Origin: Paludisphaera mucosa
GTDB lineage: Bacteria > Planctomycetota > Planctomycetia > Isosphaerales > Isosphaeraceae
Direction of reading: 5' to 3'
DNA length: 64,000 nt
NCBI RefSeq assembly: GCF_029589435.1
Contig: NZ_JARRAG010000002.1
Location: forward strand, 2,542,001 to 2,606,000
The position numbers were made by a program, and so were the translations under genes. Positions within the stretch are counted from its first letter, which is position 1. Every line of letters begins with the position of its first letter. Below are positions 27,518-37,046 of this stretch, one piece after another. The notes under the pieces are model-generated. The model was not told where the DNA came from, made no database searches, and was given only the letters and a program-made list of their open reading frames with translations.

Positions 27518-30500
27518 ATGCCGCTAGATCAGAAACGCGCCCAGGCCGTGTTCGGTGCGCCCGTTGAAGGGGCCGAAGCCTCGGACCGGGCCGCCGTCCG
27601 CGGCATGGGACACCTCGCGGGCTTTGAAGGCCCGAACGGCCCCCGCGACGACGCCTCCGCCATCGCCCGGGGGGTGTCCGACCTGACGATCGATTCTCAG
27701 CCCGACCCCGACGCCGTCACCGGCGGCGGCCCCACCCAGGAAATCGCCCGGCACGCCGTCCCCGCCATCTCGGGCTACGAGATCCTGCGCGAGTTGGGGC
27801 GCGGCGGGATGGGCGTCGTCTACCTCGCCCGGCAATGCCTCCTGAACCGCACCTGCGTCCTGAAGATGATCCTCGCCGGCGACCATGCCGGCGCCGAGGC
27901 GGTCGCACGCTTCCTGGCCGAGGCGGAGGCCATCGCCCGCTTGCAACACCCCAATATCGTCCAGATCCGCCACATCGGCGAGACCGACGGGCTCCCCTAC
28001 TTCGAACTGGAGTACGTCGACGGCGGCAGCCTCGACCGGAGGCTCGACGGCACCCCTTGGCCGGTGCGGTCGGCGGTCGAGCTGGTCGAGGCGCTGGCGC
28101 TGGGAGTGGCCGAGGCGCATCGCCTGGGCGTCATCCACCGCGACCTGAAGCCGGCGAACGTCCTGCTGGGCGACGACGGCACCCCCAAGATCACCGACTT
28201 CGGCCTGGCCAAGTCGCTGGCGGGGAACTCCGGGCTGACGCGGACCGACTCGATCATGGGCTCGCCCGGCTACATGTCGCCCGAGCAGGCCGAGGGCAAG
28301 ACCAAGGAGGTCGGGCCGCCGGCCGACCTCTACGCCCTGGGGGCGATCCTCTACGAGCTGCTGACCGGCCGCCCGCCGTTCCGGGGTGCGACGGTCCTGG
28401 AGACGCTCGAGCAGGTCAGGACGACCGAGCCCGTGCCGCCGTCGCGGCTGGTGCCCCGCCTGCCCCGGGACGTCGAGACCATCGCGCTGAAATGCTTGCA
28501 GAAGGAGCCGGCGAGGCGCTACGACTCGGCCGCCGCGCTGGCCGAGGATCTGCGGCGGTTCCGCGCCGGCGAGTCGATCGTCGCGCGGCCGGTCCCGTTC
28601 TGGGAGCGAACCATCAGGTGGGCGCGACGCCGGCCGGCGATCGCATCGCTCGCGGTGGCGGTCCTCCTGCTGTCGGCGACGCTGATAGGGCTTGGCGTCT
28701 TGTCGTACGAAAGAATCGACGGCGCACTACGCATCGCCGAGGTGCGACGCAAGGCCGCCGAGGCCAGTCGGCTCGAGGCGACCAAGCAATCGAAGGCCGC
28801 CGAGGCCAACTTCGCCCGCGCCCGCGAGGCCGTCGACGAGTCGTTCACCATCGTGAGCGAAAGCAAGCTGCTCAACGTCCCGGGTCTCCGTGCCCTCCGC
28901 GCCGATCTGCTCGGCTCGTCCACGAGATTCTACGAGGAGTTCCTCCGAGAGCGGGGCGACGACCCCTCCCTGAGGAACGATCTGCTGCGGGCCAGGCTGC
29001 GTATCGCTCACGTGTTTCGTGAGCTGGGACGGTCGAAGGAAGCGAAGGAAGCTTACGAAGCCGCCGTAGCCGGCTTCGAGCGTGCCCTTCGCGATCGGCC
29101 CGACGACCTCGACCTCAAGAGCGGCTTGGCGGATGCGCTCCATTGGACCTCCTCGTCCGGGCCGAACGATCGGAAGATCGCGATCCAACGCCGGATCGTC
29201 GCCTTGCGGGAGGAGGTCTTCGCGGGCCGCCCCACCGATGGCCCGTGCAAGCGGGACCTCGCCCTTTCCTGCAGCCGGCTCTACGAGAGCTTGATAGGGA
29301 CGCGACCAGCCGAAGCCCTCCTTGTTCTGGAGCGAAGCGTGGTACTCCGGCTGGAGCTGGCCGAAGCGTTCCCGGACGACGCCGACGCGATCGACGGCGT
29401 GTTCGTGTCGTTCTTCAAGCTCGCGCGGGCGATGGGATCGAGTCGGTCGCTGGCCTTGAACCGGCGGGCGCTGGAGTTCGGACGGGAGTCGCTGCGGCTG
29501 CGGCCGAACGATCCGATCACCGCCCACGACTTCTTGTTGGCCACTCAAGACGCGGTCGCGATCCTTTCGGACTCGGGCCGAAATGACGACGCCGAGGTGA
29601 TCGCCGAGTTGCGCCGGTCGGTGAAGACGCTCGGCGAGTTGGCCCGGGTGAATGCCGACACGCCGAGCATCCAGGAGAGCTATCTCGGAATCACCCGAGA
29701 CCTGGCGGATCGGCTCGTTGCGCTGAATAGGCCGGACGAGGCGGTCCGCGCCCTACTGGAATCGCAAGCGGCCCTCGACCGGTTTCCCCGAGGGACGGCG
29801 GCCGATCTCGCCGGCTGTGCCGATCGGAATGTCGCCCTCGCCCAGCGACTGGGTGAGATCAATCCGGACCTAACGCCGGAACAGAAAGCCCGGCGCGATG
29901 AACTCCTCGACCACGCGGTGGGCGACTACCGGGCAGCCGTGGCAGGGGGCTGGAAAGAGTTCGCCGTACTAAAAGACACGACGCTCATCGAGGGCCGTCC
30001 AGGCCACAGGGCGCTGATGACGGAAGCAGAGTCCGCGGCGAAAAAAACGGCCGACCCGGATGCGTCCGGCAGGGCAGTTGTTGCGCTGGCGGTTTCGAGA
30101 CCTCGATTGGACGTCAAGCGCGATCGCGCCATAGCCCAAGCCGCCCTCGGCGTCGTCCGCGCCCGCTCCCGGTTGGTCGACGAGGCCATCGCCACGATGG
30201 ACAAGGCCGGAGCCCTCTTCGACGAACTCGCGCGCGAAAGGCCCGGCGACCCCGAAGTCCGGAAGGCCCGCGCCGACGCACTCGCCGACTTCCACGTGGC
30301 CCTGTCCGACCTCGCACTCGATCGGCGCAGGCGTGGGAAGGCCGAGGAGTCGGGCGTGGCCCAGAGAAGGGCCGACGAATTCGTCGCCGATCTTTCCCGC
30401 GAGCGGCCGAACGACCCGGAGGTCGAGGCCGCCCGGCGCCGGGCCCTGCTCGGGGCCGCCGACGTGCGACGCGAGGCGAGCCGCTGGGGCGAGACCTACC

Positions 30501-31306
30501 TGGCCCTACGCAAGTCGGAAGCGAGCGCCCGAGAGGCTGCTCGGGGCGCCTCGGCCGGCAGGCCGGCAGACCAGAGTATCGTCGCGACCTTGGCCCATGT
30601 CGGCTACGGGTACGGTAAGCTCGCCCTCTGGGACGAGGCCACTGGCGCTCTCACCAACGCGTACGAGATCGACCCTGTCGGCCTGCAGGCCGTGGAAGGC
30701 GCCGGGGACACGGGTATCGCCGCTTGGTATCGGGTTGCCGTATTGCTGTTTCAAGGCGGTGAGTTGGACGCGTATGAACGGCTCCGCGAGAAAATGCTCC
30801 GCGAGAACACCGCGGGCAACCTCGGGTCTACTCTCGATCAGATCCGAATCGCGACCCTTCGCACCGATCCACGCTCCGACTGGAGACAGATCCTCGACCT
30901 CGCCGAGAAGTTCCCCGAGCGAAATCCCTGGGGCCAGACCGTGAGAGGGTTCGCGCTCCTGCGAGCCGGAAGAAACCAAGAGGCCCTGGACGCATTCAAG
31001 AAAGACCCCGAGTGGATCAACGCCTGGCCTGCGCGAGCGATTGCCCACCACCGGTTGGGACAAACCGCCTTTGCACATGAATGGCTCGACCGAGCCGACC
31101 AGCATGTTCGAGGGGATCTGGATGATGCACTGGCCGGGGCCGGGTTCACCCAATCCGGTCGGGTTTCCTGGTGGGACGACTGGCTGTTGAGGATGATCTG
31201 GACTCGCGAGGCCCACGAGCTTATCGACGGTAAGGCCTGGCCGGACGCGGTGTGGATGCAGCAACAGAGGGCCCGCGTGCTCGCCCGAATCAACGAGGCG
31301 AAGTAG
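27518..31306 (+). CDS. transmembrane Ser/Thr protein kinase with TPR-like sensor tail (transposon cargo)
   Basis: A 1262-residue eukaryotic-like kinase. The kinase domain spans about 86-350, with a glycine loop GRGGMGVVY (95-102), Lys116 in CVLKMI, catalytic Asp209 in [11 protein letters not shown] at 227-229 and an APE-equivalent SPEQAEG. One membrane segment lies at about 374-396. The remaining 860 residues are helical with TPR-like repeats ([33 protein letters not shown]) and should lie outside the cytoplasm. The ATG follows GAGGA by eight bases. The gene lies between the resolvase and the right inverted repeat, so it moves with the transposon. Its targets are unknown. The 5' fragment at the window start belongs to the same broad kinase group. 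Confidence 0.9.
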   Translation: MPLDQKRAQAVFGAPVEGAEASDRAAVRGMGHLAGFEGPNGPRDDASAIARGVSDLTIDSQPDPDAVTGGGPTQEIARHAVPAISGYEILRELGRGGMGVVYLARQCLLNRTCVLKMILAGDHAGAEAVARFLAEAEAIARLQHPNIVQIRHIGETDGLPYFELEYVDGGSLDRRLDGTPWPVRSAVELVEALALGVAEAHRLGVIHRDLKPANVLLGDDGTPKITDFGLAKSLAGNSGLTRTDSIMGSPGYMSPEQAEGKTKEVGPPADLYALGAILYELLTGRPPFRGATVLETLEQVRTTEPVPPSRLVPRLPRDVETIALKCLQKEPARRYDSAAALAEDLRRFRAGESIVARPVPFWERTIRWARRRPAIASLAVAVLLLSATLIGLGVLSYERIDGALRIAEVRRKAAEASRLEATKQSKAAEANFARAREAVDESFTIVSESKLLNVPGLRALRADLLGSSTRFYEEFLRERGDDPSLRNDLLRARLRIAHVFRELGRSKEAKEAYEAAVAGFERALRDRPDDLDLKSGLADALHWTSSSGPNDRKIAIQRRIVALREEVFAGRPTDGPCKRDLALSCSRLYESLIGTRPAEALLVLERSVVLRLELAEAFPDDADAIDGVFVSFFKLARAMGSSRSLALNRRALEFGRESLRLRPNDPITAHDFLLATQDAVAILSDSGRNDDAEVIAELRRSVKTLGELARVNADTPSIQESYLGITRDLADRLVALNRPDEAVRALLESQAALDRFPRGTAADLAGCADRNVALAQRLGEINPDLTPEQKARRDELLDHAVGDYRAAVAGGWKEFAVLKDTTLIEGRPGHRALMTEAESAAKKTADPDASGRAVVALAVSRPRLDVKRDRAIAQAALGVVRARSRLVDEAIATMDKAGALFDELARERPGDPEVRKARADALADFHVALSDLALDRRRRGKAEESGVAQRRADEFVADLSRERPNDPEVEAARRRALLGAADVRREASRWGETYLALRKSEASAREAARGASAGRPADQSIVATLAHVGYGYGKLALWDEATGALTNAYEIDPVGLQAVEGAGDTGIAAWYRVAVLLFQGGELDAYERLREKMLRENTAGNLGSTLDQIRIATLRTDPRSDWRQILDLAEKFPERNPWGQTVRGFALLRAGRNQEALDAFKKDPEWINAWPARAIAHHRLGQTAFAHEWLDRADQHVRGDLDDALAGAGFTQSGRVSWWDDWLLRMIWTREAHELIDGKAWPDAVWMQQQRARVLARINEAK

Positions 31307-31361
31307 GTCGACGGGGATCTCGCGGCCCTCTCCGTCCGCCTACTGAACAACAGTCCCGATG

Positions 31362-31399
31362 AAGATCGTTGTTCTTTTCTCCGTTGCTATCGGAACCCC
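31362..31399 (-). repeat. right terminal inverted repeat of the Tn3-family transposon
   Basis: The complement reads GGGGTTCCGATAGCAACG at the outer end and matches the left repeat over 38 bases with one mismatch. Confidence 0.93.
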
Positions 31400-31404
31400 A
31401 GGCC
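31400..31404. repeat. Tn3-family transposon target duplication, right copy
   Basis: AGGCC, identical to 23668-23672, immediately outside the right inverted repeat. Confidence 0.88.
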
Positions 31405-32437
31405 ATATTCTCGCGCAGGTGCACCTCGCGGATGCGGGACTCGTCCTCGCGGAATGTCACGTCCAGGGTCTAGTGGCAGCCGTTCTCCACGCCCCAGTGC
31501 GAGCGGATCGCGTGGGCGAACGCCTTCGCGTCCGGCTCGACCGGCAGGCTGCTGATGTAGTAGCGGACCTCGTCGGCGGCCTGACCGCCTCGGCGACCTC
31601 GGAGATCGCCACGCCGATCGACCTCGGCCCCCGCCGCGCCTCGCGACCCGGCAGGTCGTCTGGGGCCTCGAATTGGAGGTAGGTCCGCGTCTCGCGACGG
31701 CCGTGGCCGGTCCCCTCGAACTGGCGGCGGCCGACCGCGTCGCCCTCGAAATCCGCCTCCCAGCGGCTCATCAGGTGGTCGATGACCGCCTGATGCAGCG
31801 TCCCCTGGTTCCCCTTCAACGCCAGCACGTCGTCGCACCCGGCGGCGGCGACGGCCCCGGCGATCTCCTTCTGGCAGCCCATCGCGTCGATCGTCACGAC
31901 TCCCCCGGCGACGTCCACCAGCCTGAGCAACTCGGGGATCGCCGTGATCTCGTTGGACTTCTCGTCGCGGGCGACCTGGCCCAGCGACATCCCGTATTCG
32001 CTCGCCCAGGCGGTCACCGAATGCAACGCCCCCAGGCCGCTCTTGCGGTCGTGGCTGCGTCGCAGCGTCTTGCCGTCGATCGCCAACGTCGGCCGCTCGA
32101 CGCCGGTCTGGGCCGCTGCCTCGTCGCGCAACGCCCGGACCCAGGCGGCGAAGTACGCCTGGAACGCCTCGGGCCGCAAGGCCATCAGCACGCGCCGGAA
32201 GCCGTCCTTGCACGGGACCCCGTGCGGCAGCGGCAACACCGAGGCGAGCAGATCCTCCTTCAGGGCCGCCCAATGCGCGATCATCGTCGGCCCCGACGCC
32301 CCGGCGAGGACCGCGACCAGGGCGATGACCACCACCGAGCCGAGCGGATGCTTGCGGTTGACCTCCGACCGCAGGTCTTCGAGTTCCTGGAAATGCGCCA
32401 CGACCTCGTCCAGCCCGAACCGCCGCGGTTCCGCCAT
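31400..32437 (-). pseudogene. ISAs1 copy B transposase, main part, decayed
   Basis: Starts at the ATG at 32437 (MAEPRRFGLDEVVAHFQELE). It holds the Asp motifs LAIDGKTLRRS and VVTIDAMGCQ. A frameshift near 31590 switches to the frame giving ADEVRYYISSLPVEPDAKAF and HWGVENGCH. Here an in-frame TAG replaces the Trp codon expected before TLDVTFRED. The reading continues to the transposon edge at 31400 and resumes at 23667. The gene therefore has at least three lesions besides the transposon and is inactive. Confidence 0.88.
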
Positions 32438-32595
32438 CGACCACCCCCACGCCCAGCCCCGAGAAGCCGCATGGAACATGGTCCAACCCAACCCGGCGCG
32501 GCGCGCAAGCCGTCAGACTTTCCCGAATCTGCCTATAAGTGCGCGCTGGCCCTGTGTGACGACTCTCCTTGATCCAGCCCCACACCTAATCCCGC

Positions 32596-33213
32596 TCAGG
32601 CCCTGATGATGGCCCGCAACGATTCCGTCTGGGCATTGGCAATTTGCTGCAGCTGTTCTCGAACTTGGTGCATCGTCTCCATCATTTGCTGAATAAACTC
32701 CTGCTCATTGAGTTCCGTCCGGTGCGCCAGACGTTCGTGCTCTTCAGCGAGCAGCTCCTTCTGCTCCTGCAGGCCGGCGTCGCGGATGGCGAGCAGCGTC
32801 CCCTGTTCCAGCTGGCCGATGCCTGCGAGCGACTGACCCACGATCCCTAGCAGACCCTTCTCGGATGTATGGCCCTTGTGCGCCAGATGGTCGGCACCCG
32901 ATATTCCTTTTCCGCCCGCGCCTTTGAGGGTTCCCACCCCACTGGCGATGGACGTGGCCCCCGAGACGATCCCCGCCGCGAGCGCGGCGTTTGCGTGCTC
33001 ACGAATCTTGTCCGTTTGGATCTGTATCGCCTCATGCTGAGCTTCCCGCGCCACCTCCCGCGACTCGCGGACGGCCGCTCTCTGTTGCTGTGCCAGCTGG
33101 TGGAACAGCGCCATGGTTTCGTGGACATTCCCCAAGAATCCACTGCTGGGCGCCAGGCGAGGCTCGATATGCTCGACGCTTGGGACGAGGCGGAACGGGT
33201 GGTGGTTCGACAT
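32596..33213 (-). CDS. coiled-coil protein with Gly/Ala-rich hydrophobic middle, unknown
   Basis: About 205 residues from the ATG at 33213. Two long helical stretches rich in Gln/Glu/Arg (about 35-80, e.g. HQLAQQQRAAVRESREVARE, and about 140-200, e.g. QEQKELLAEEHERLAHRTE) flank a small-residue hydrophobic segment (AALAAGIVSGATSIASGVG). This layout resembles pore-forming or translocator proteins in outline, but I see no family motif. The N-terminal HIEPRLAPSS recalls an N-terminal EPR motif seen in planctomycete exported proteins, though no clear signal peptide is present. It sits alone next to a tRNA cluster. Confidence 0.6.
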   Translation of the reverse strand: MSNHHPFRLVPSVEHIEPRLAPSSGFLGNVHETMALFHQLAQQQRAAVRESREVAREAQHEAIQIQTDKIREHANAALAAGIVSGATSIASGVGTLKGAGGKGISGADHLAHKGHTSEKGLLGIVGQSLAGIGQLEQGTLLAIRDAGLQEQKELLAEEHERLAHRTELNEQEFIQQMMETMHQVREQLQQIANAQTESLRAIIRA

Positions 33214-33501
33214 GGATGGCGTGGCTCTCCCGGGCGACACGCATCCGTGCGTCTGATCCGCGACCACTTGAAGACTCCGTCGGAACATAGGTCGCGGACG
33301 GGCGGCTGGCCGGGTGGATCGACCAGGGAAAGTGGCGTTCCGCGAGAAGGCAAGGCGGGGAGCGAGGTAGGCTCCTGAGTCAGGTGACCGGCTTCCTCTC
33401 GAAATGACGTCCCCGCTCCCCTGGCCCTTCAAGGACTTCCGAGGGAGACCGGAGGGGGAAATCGTCGCAACTCCGGAGTTGCGACGGGAGCATCAAAGCA
33501 G

Positions 33502-33584
33502 TGGGTGTGGAGGGATTCGAACCCCCTCAGTCAGGGACGCCGCGTTTACAGCGCGGCCCGGCTCTCCAACTCCGGCGCACACCC
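33502..33584 (-). tRNA. tRNA-Tyr (GTA)
   Basis: The minus strand folds as a class II tRNA of 83 bases: acceptor GGGTGTG/CACACCC with discriminator A, anticodon stem CCGCG/CGCGG closing the loop CTGTAAA (anticodon GTA), a long variable arm and T-loop TTCGAAT. CCA is not encoded. Confidence 0.88.
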
Positions 33585-33590
33585 GAAGAG

Positions 33591-33673
33591 CGGAAGCGGC
33601 GGGATTCGAACCCGCGGTGGTTTCCCACACCTGGTTAGCAACCAGGCACGATAATCCTCTCTGACACGCTTCC
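33591..33673 (-). tRNA. tRNA-Ser (GCT)
   Basis: Class II tRNA: acceptor GGAAGCG/CGCTTCC with discriminator G, anticodon stem CCTGG/CCAGG with loop TTGCTAA (anticodon GCT), long variable arm, T-arm GCGGG-TTCGAAT-CCCGC. It lies six bases from the tRNA-Tyr gene, on the same strand. Confidence 0.92.
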
Positions 33674-33710
33674 GGTCCGACACGCTTCCGGTCCGACTCG
33701 CTTCCGATCT
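33665..33710. repeat. 16-base tandem repeat derived from the tRNA-Ser 5' end
   Basis: CACGCTTCCGGTCCGA at 33665-33680 overlaps the tRNA 5' end and is repeated exactly at 33681-33696. A third degenerate copy (CTCGCTTCCGATCT) follows to 33710. Confidence 0.75.
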
Positions 33711-33727
33711 GGCCCGGTTCCGAGATG

Positions 33728-33811
33728 CGGAGGGAGAGGGAGTCGAACCCCCAAGTCCTCGCGGACGGTAGTTTTCGAGACTACTGCCTTACCAGTTAGG
33801 CTATCCCTCCG
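33728..33811 (-). tRNA. tRNA-Ser (CGA)
   Basis: Class II tRNA of 84 bases: acceptor GGAGGGA/TCCCTCC with discriminator G, anticodon stem GTAGT/ACTAC around loop CTCGAAA (anticodon CGA), variable arm GTCC-GCGA-GGAC, T-loop TTCGACT. It is the first gene of the minus-strand tRNA cluster. Confidence 0.92.
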
Positions 33812-34185
33812 TTTGGTGCGGACGAGATCGGCAATGCGTCGGCCTGTCATCAGGCGGACGATCGTGTCGTCTCGGCTACCGAACGGCTTTCGTGGATCGG
33901 TGCCGGGATGGAACCGGCGAGGATCAACCGGTCGATCGGGATCGATCCGGCGAGTACGGGCCGCGCGTCAATACGACAGGCGGCCCCGACTGGAATACCG
34001 CGAACGGGGACTCGCAGATCGCGCCGGGAGCACGAGAGAGGTGACGAGTTGGTCGCGGTGGGTGGTCATATTCGAACCGCATGGCTTGAGGACGATACGC
34101 CAGTTGCAGGTCCGACAGCGCGAGTATGCTGAAGGTTCGCACCGGGACGAAAGCCCGAGCGGAAACCTCGACTCTCGGCCGACGA
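33812..34185. other. intergenic, upstream of the tRNA cluster
   Basis: About 370 bases between the tRNA cluster and the zinc-ribbon membrane protein gene, both on the minus strand. It should contain the tRNA promoter. Open frames here have no recognisable features. Confidence 0.45.
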
Positions 34186-35580
34186 TCACCGCGCACCCCA
34201 GCGGTGCCGCTTCCGCCGCCACTTGAGGCGGTTCCTTCGCGGGGCGTAGTACGCCCCCAGGGTGTGCATGGCGACGATCGAGAGCCACGCCGCGAGCAGC
34301 CAGCTCGCCAGGCTCGCCGGGATGTAGACCCAGAACGCCCGGTCGCGAAGGGCCAGCGCGGCGGCGAAGGCGATCCCGACGAGCGCGAAGAGGGCCGCGA
34401 CCGTCAGGCTGAGCCCAAGGAACGACGGGCCGAGTCGCGCCATCGTGCCCAGGACCGTCCATGGGCGGGCCGCCAGGTCATCGTCGTGCAGGAACGTCAG
34501 CATCAGCGCCATAAGTGCGTAAGACAGCCCGAAGGGCCCGAGGGCCGCGGCCACGCCGGGGCTCCATGACTCGCCCAGCGCCGCCCGGTAGGTCGCCAGC
34601 GGCAGCAGGCCGACGCCCGCCCCGAGCACGATCCAGAGGAGCCAGGAGCCGATGCCGTCCAGGAGGCCGTCGGCGCTACGGTCGGGCGGGCGAGGCGGCA
34701 GGAGCTCCCCCTCGCTCGAGGCCACCAGCACCCGCGCCAGGTACTGGATGCCGTAGACGAGGACCAGGGGCGATATGATCAGGAAGGGCAACGACGAGAT
34801 CAGGGCGATCAGGCGGCCCATCGAGGACACCCCCATCAGCTCGCCGTCGGCGAGGATGGCCAGGCAGTACTCCAGGCCCAGGGTGCCCATCACCCAGGCC
34901 ACGCCCCCGATCGCCGCGACCATCGCCAGGCCCTCGAACCCCCGCGCCGGGTAGAGCAGGTGCGGCGGGAACCATGGGTCCAGGCGCTGCGGCTCGGCAT
35001 CCTCCGATTCTCTCTTCGCGTTCCGACCGAGCGGGGCGAGGGGCGGGCGGGTCTCGGCACCCTCGACGGCCTCCTGAGGTTCCGGTGCGCCCTGCACGGA
35101 CACCGACGCCCGCGGTTCCTCGCCCAGTTCATAGTTCCCCTGCCAGCTCCACTCGCCGTCGGTCGCCTCGGCGGGCGGCGCCGGCTCTTCGGGGACTTCG
35201 GGCTCGTCGGTGATTTCGACCTGGTCGGGCCACGGCCCGAGGGGACCGCGCGGGTTCGCCCGGTCGAGCGCACGGGACATGGGGCGAGGCGGCTCGACCG
35301 GGTCGAGGTCGTACGCCCCCTGCCAGTTCCATTCGTCCTCCTCGACCGCCGGGGCCGCCACGGGCTCGGTCGGCACGGGATCGGTGGGCGTGACTACGGG
35401 TTTCTGCCGGAGCATCTCGAGGACGTCGTCGTCCGACACCGCCTCGGGCGGAGAGGCTTTCGCCCCCAAGGGCGTTAGGAGCGAGCGCCCGCAGCCGGGA
35501 CAGCGGCCGCTCTTGCCGGGTGCCATCCCCGCCGTCCTCAACCGCAGTCCGCAAGGACAGACCAGGATCGTCGCGCCCAT
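34186..35580 (-). CDS. zinc-ribbon multi-pass membrane protein, unknown
   Basis: About 464 residues from the ATG at 35580. The N-terminus holds a CxC and CxxC pair (ILVCPCGLRL, then GRCPGCGRSLL), a zinc-ribbon often seen in planctomycete proteins. An acidic, Pro-rich linker follows with two similar EWNWQGAYDLDP and EWSWQGNYELGE repeats (about 84-95 and 145-156). Five or six membrane segments fill the second half, starting near residue 215, and the tail is very basic (RRNRLKWRRKRHR). The function is unknown. The domain order suggests a zinc-bound or redox-sensing cytoplasmic head on a membrane anchor. Confidence 0.75.
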   Translation of the reverse strand: MGATILVCPCGLRLRTAGMAPGKSGRCPGCGRSLLTPLGAKASPPEAVSDDDVLEMLRQKPVVTPTDPVPTEPVAAPAVEEDEWNWQGAYDLDPVEPPRPMSRALDRANPRGPLGPWPDQVEITDEPEVPEEPAPPAEATDGEWSWQGNYELGEEPRASVSVQGAPEPQEAVEGAETRPPLAPLGRNAKRESEDAEPQRLDPWFPPHLLYPARGFEGLAMVAAIGGVAWVMGTLGLEYCLAILADGELMGVSSMGRLIALISSLPFLIISPLVLVYGIQYLARVLVASSEGELLPPRPPDRSADGLLDGIGSWLLWIVLGAGVGLLPLATYRAALGESWSPGVAAALGPFGLSYALMALMLTFLHDDDLAARPWTVLGTMARLGPSFLGLSLTVAALFALVGIAFAAALALRDRAFWVYIPASLASWLLAAWLSIVAMHTLGAYYAPRRNRLKWRRKRHRWGAR

Positions 35581-35839
35581 GGCGAGCACTCGCTCAAACG
35601 CCCCTTGCCCGGCGACCCTGCAACGCCGCGTCGCGACAATTGTAGTAGCACGGCGGACGCCCCTTCAAGGACAACAGTCGGAGAAAGCCGATCGAGTCGG
35701 TGGAGCCACGAATTTTGGGTCGGCGGCGTCGTATGGGCGAGGCCACCACGCCTCGCTAAACACCTGCCCAGCTAACACGTTCTATCGAATCGGCCATAAA
35801 ATCTCCCCGCAACTTACCTGTATCCCGGGGAACTGACCG

Positions 35840-36415
35840 ATGAGCGACGAACTCGAATCGGCCCTGGCCGAACTGACCACGGCCCGCGAGAAGTTCGAGG
35901 CGGTCCGGGCGTCGCTCGTGCAGGTCCTGGACATCCCGCACGACGACCAGGCCGTGGTCCGGCAGACCCAAAGCCGCCTGGAGAGGATCGACGCCGAGGT
36001 GGCGGGGGTGGAGCGTCTGATGAAGTCGGTGGCGAGCCAGGTGGTGGGAGACGGCCTGACGAAAGCGAGTTACGCCCGCCTCCTGCTCGGCCCACGACCT
36101 CAATCAGTAGAACCTGAGGATCTCGGGGGAGGAATTCAGGATCTTGCCCGCGTCGTCAGCGGAGAGGAAATAACTGTTCACGATCTTCCCCGAGGCCGCG
36201 TCGGCGCCCGCGACGACGTTCACTCGGTAGCGCCCGGCCCCGACGGCGTGCACCCTCACCGCCAGCAGGTCCCTCGGCCTGCCGAGGGATCGCATCACCT
36301 CCCTACGGATTGCATCCCGCACGGACGACTCCTGAATCGGTCCTTCCTCCTCCGGCGCGACACTCGGCATGACCCCCTCCTGGATATGGCAGTCGGACTG
36401 CCCCATCGTCGATGA
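35840..36415 (+). CDS. small coiled-coil protein, true 3' end uncertain
   Basis: The first 85 or so residues are convincing: a hydrophilic helical protein (MSDELESALAELTTAREKFE, later QTQSRLERIDAEVAGVERLM). From about 36100 the frame runs antisense across the convergent gene at 36104-36370 and becomes His/Pro/Arg-rich, so an original stop codon near 36105 has probably been lost. A one-base shift would give TAG at about 36107. The function is unknown. Confidence 0.5.
   Translation: MSDELESALAELTTAREKFEAVRASLVQVLDIPHDDQAVVRQTQSRLERIDAEVAGVERLMKSVASQVVGDGLTKASYARLLLGPRPQSVEPEDLGGGIQDLARVVSGEEITVHDLPRGRVGARDDVHSVAPGPDGVHPHRQQVPRPAEGSHHLPTDCIPHGRLLNRSFLLRRDTRHDPLLDMAVGLPHRR
36104..36370 (-). CDS. 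small conserved-looking protein, unknown
   Basis: 88 residues starting MPSVAPEEEG. The ATG at 36370 follows GGAGG by about six bases. The core alternates strands (RPRDLLAVRVHAVGAGRYRV, then VNVVAG) and ends ADDAGKILNSSPEILRFY, a protein-like pattern with good codon use. It may be a single small alpha/beta domain. It converges with the coiled-coil gene, with overlapping 3' parts. No family is assigned. Confidence 0.65.
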   Translation of the reverse strand: MPSVAPEEEGPIQESSVRDAIRREVMRSLGRPRDLLAVRVHAVGAGRYRVNVVAGADAASGKIVNSYFLSADDAGKILNSSPEILRFY

Positions 36416-36593
36416 ACCCGTGCTATTGAACAAGCCGTCGGCGCCGGGATCGTCGCGGGGAGGGCTGAGCAGAGCCCGGTACTCGCCGCGTCGGCGTCGC
36501 TCAAGCACGGCCGTCAGGTCGGCTGGCGGGTGGCGACGACAGGGCCGGTGCCCGATTGGTCGGCAGCACCTTCCTGCGAACTTCCTCGAATTC

Positions 36594-37046
36594 TCATTCC
36601 CTGATGAGCGGGATCTTCTGGATGGCCTGGTCGATCACACTGAGCCGGGCGTTGGTCTCGTCGATCTTGGCGTTGGTGCGGCCCAGGTTCTTGTTGGTCG
36701 CGTCCAGGCCGGTGATCGTCGCGCCGATGCGGCCGCTCGCCTCCTTCATCCCGCCGACGGCCTGGGCGATGCCCTCGTTGGTCCGGTCGAACTTGCCGTT
36801 GGTCAAGGCGATATTCCGGTTGGCCTCGGCGAGCTGTATCCCGACCTGGGCCATCTGCTCTTTGGTCCCGGCGAGTTCCGAACGCATCTCCGCGAGCTGG
36901 CGGTTGGCGTTCACGATCTCCGCGTTGGCGGTGGCCAGCTGGGCGTTGGCGGTCCCGAGTCGCTCTAGGGCGGTATCCGCCCGCTCGATCATGGAGCAAC
37001 CGGAGGTCGCCAGGAGGACGGCGGCGGTGAGGAGGAGATTTCGCAT
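36594..37046 (-). CDS. lipoprotein with Asn/Ala-rich coiled coil
   Basis: 150 residues with a type II signal peptide and lipobox (LLLTAAVLLATSGC, Cys17). The mature part is one long helical array with repeated 7- and 11-residue spacing and Asn at regular places (TANAQLATANAEIVNANRQL, later LTNGKFDRTNEGI and TNAKIDETNARL). Such Asn-rich coiled coils form parallel trimers or dimers on the cell surface or in the periplasm. AAGGAAG precedes the ATG. Its function is unknown, probably structural. Confidence 0.8.
   Translation of the reverse strand: MRNLLLTAAVLLATSGCSMIERADTALERLGTANAQLATANAEIVNANRQLAEMRSELAGTKEQMAQVGIQLAEANRNIALTNGKFDRTNEGIAQAVGGMKEASGRIGATITGLDATNKNLGRTNAKIDETNARLSVIDQAIQKIPLIRE

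Larger units (their letters stand above)
23673..31399. mobile_element. Tn3-family transposon with Ser/Thr kinase cargo
   Basis: A 7727-base unit with 38-bp terminal inverted repeats starting GGGGTTCCGATAGC, one mismatch between them, and a 5-base target duplication AGGCC. Inside are a minus-strand Tn3 transposase, a dyad-rich res-like region, a plus-strand serine resolvase and, before the right end, one cargo gene: a 1262-codon Ser/Thr protein kinase. It is inserted in an ISAs1 transposase pseudogene. Both mobility genes carry a frameshift while the cargo gene is open throughout. Confidence 0.93.
31400..32554 (-). mobile_element. right arm of ISAs1 copy B
   Basis: Bounded on the right by the complement of CAGGGCCAGCGCGC ending at 32554 and on the left by the Tn3-family insertion. 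The end sequence differs from those of the other two ISAs1 copies in the window, so it is a separate lineage. Confidence 0.75.

Noticed and set aside
27835-29022. 395-codon frame overlapping the kinase gene
   Set aside because: It is a +2-frame shadow of the kinase, which has all its catalytic motifs in the other frame.
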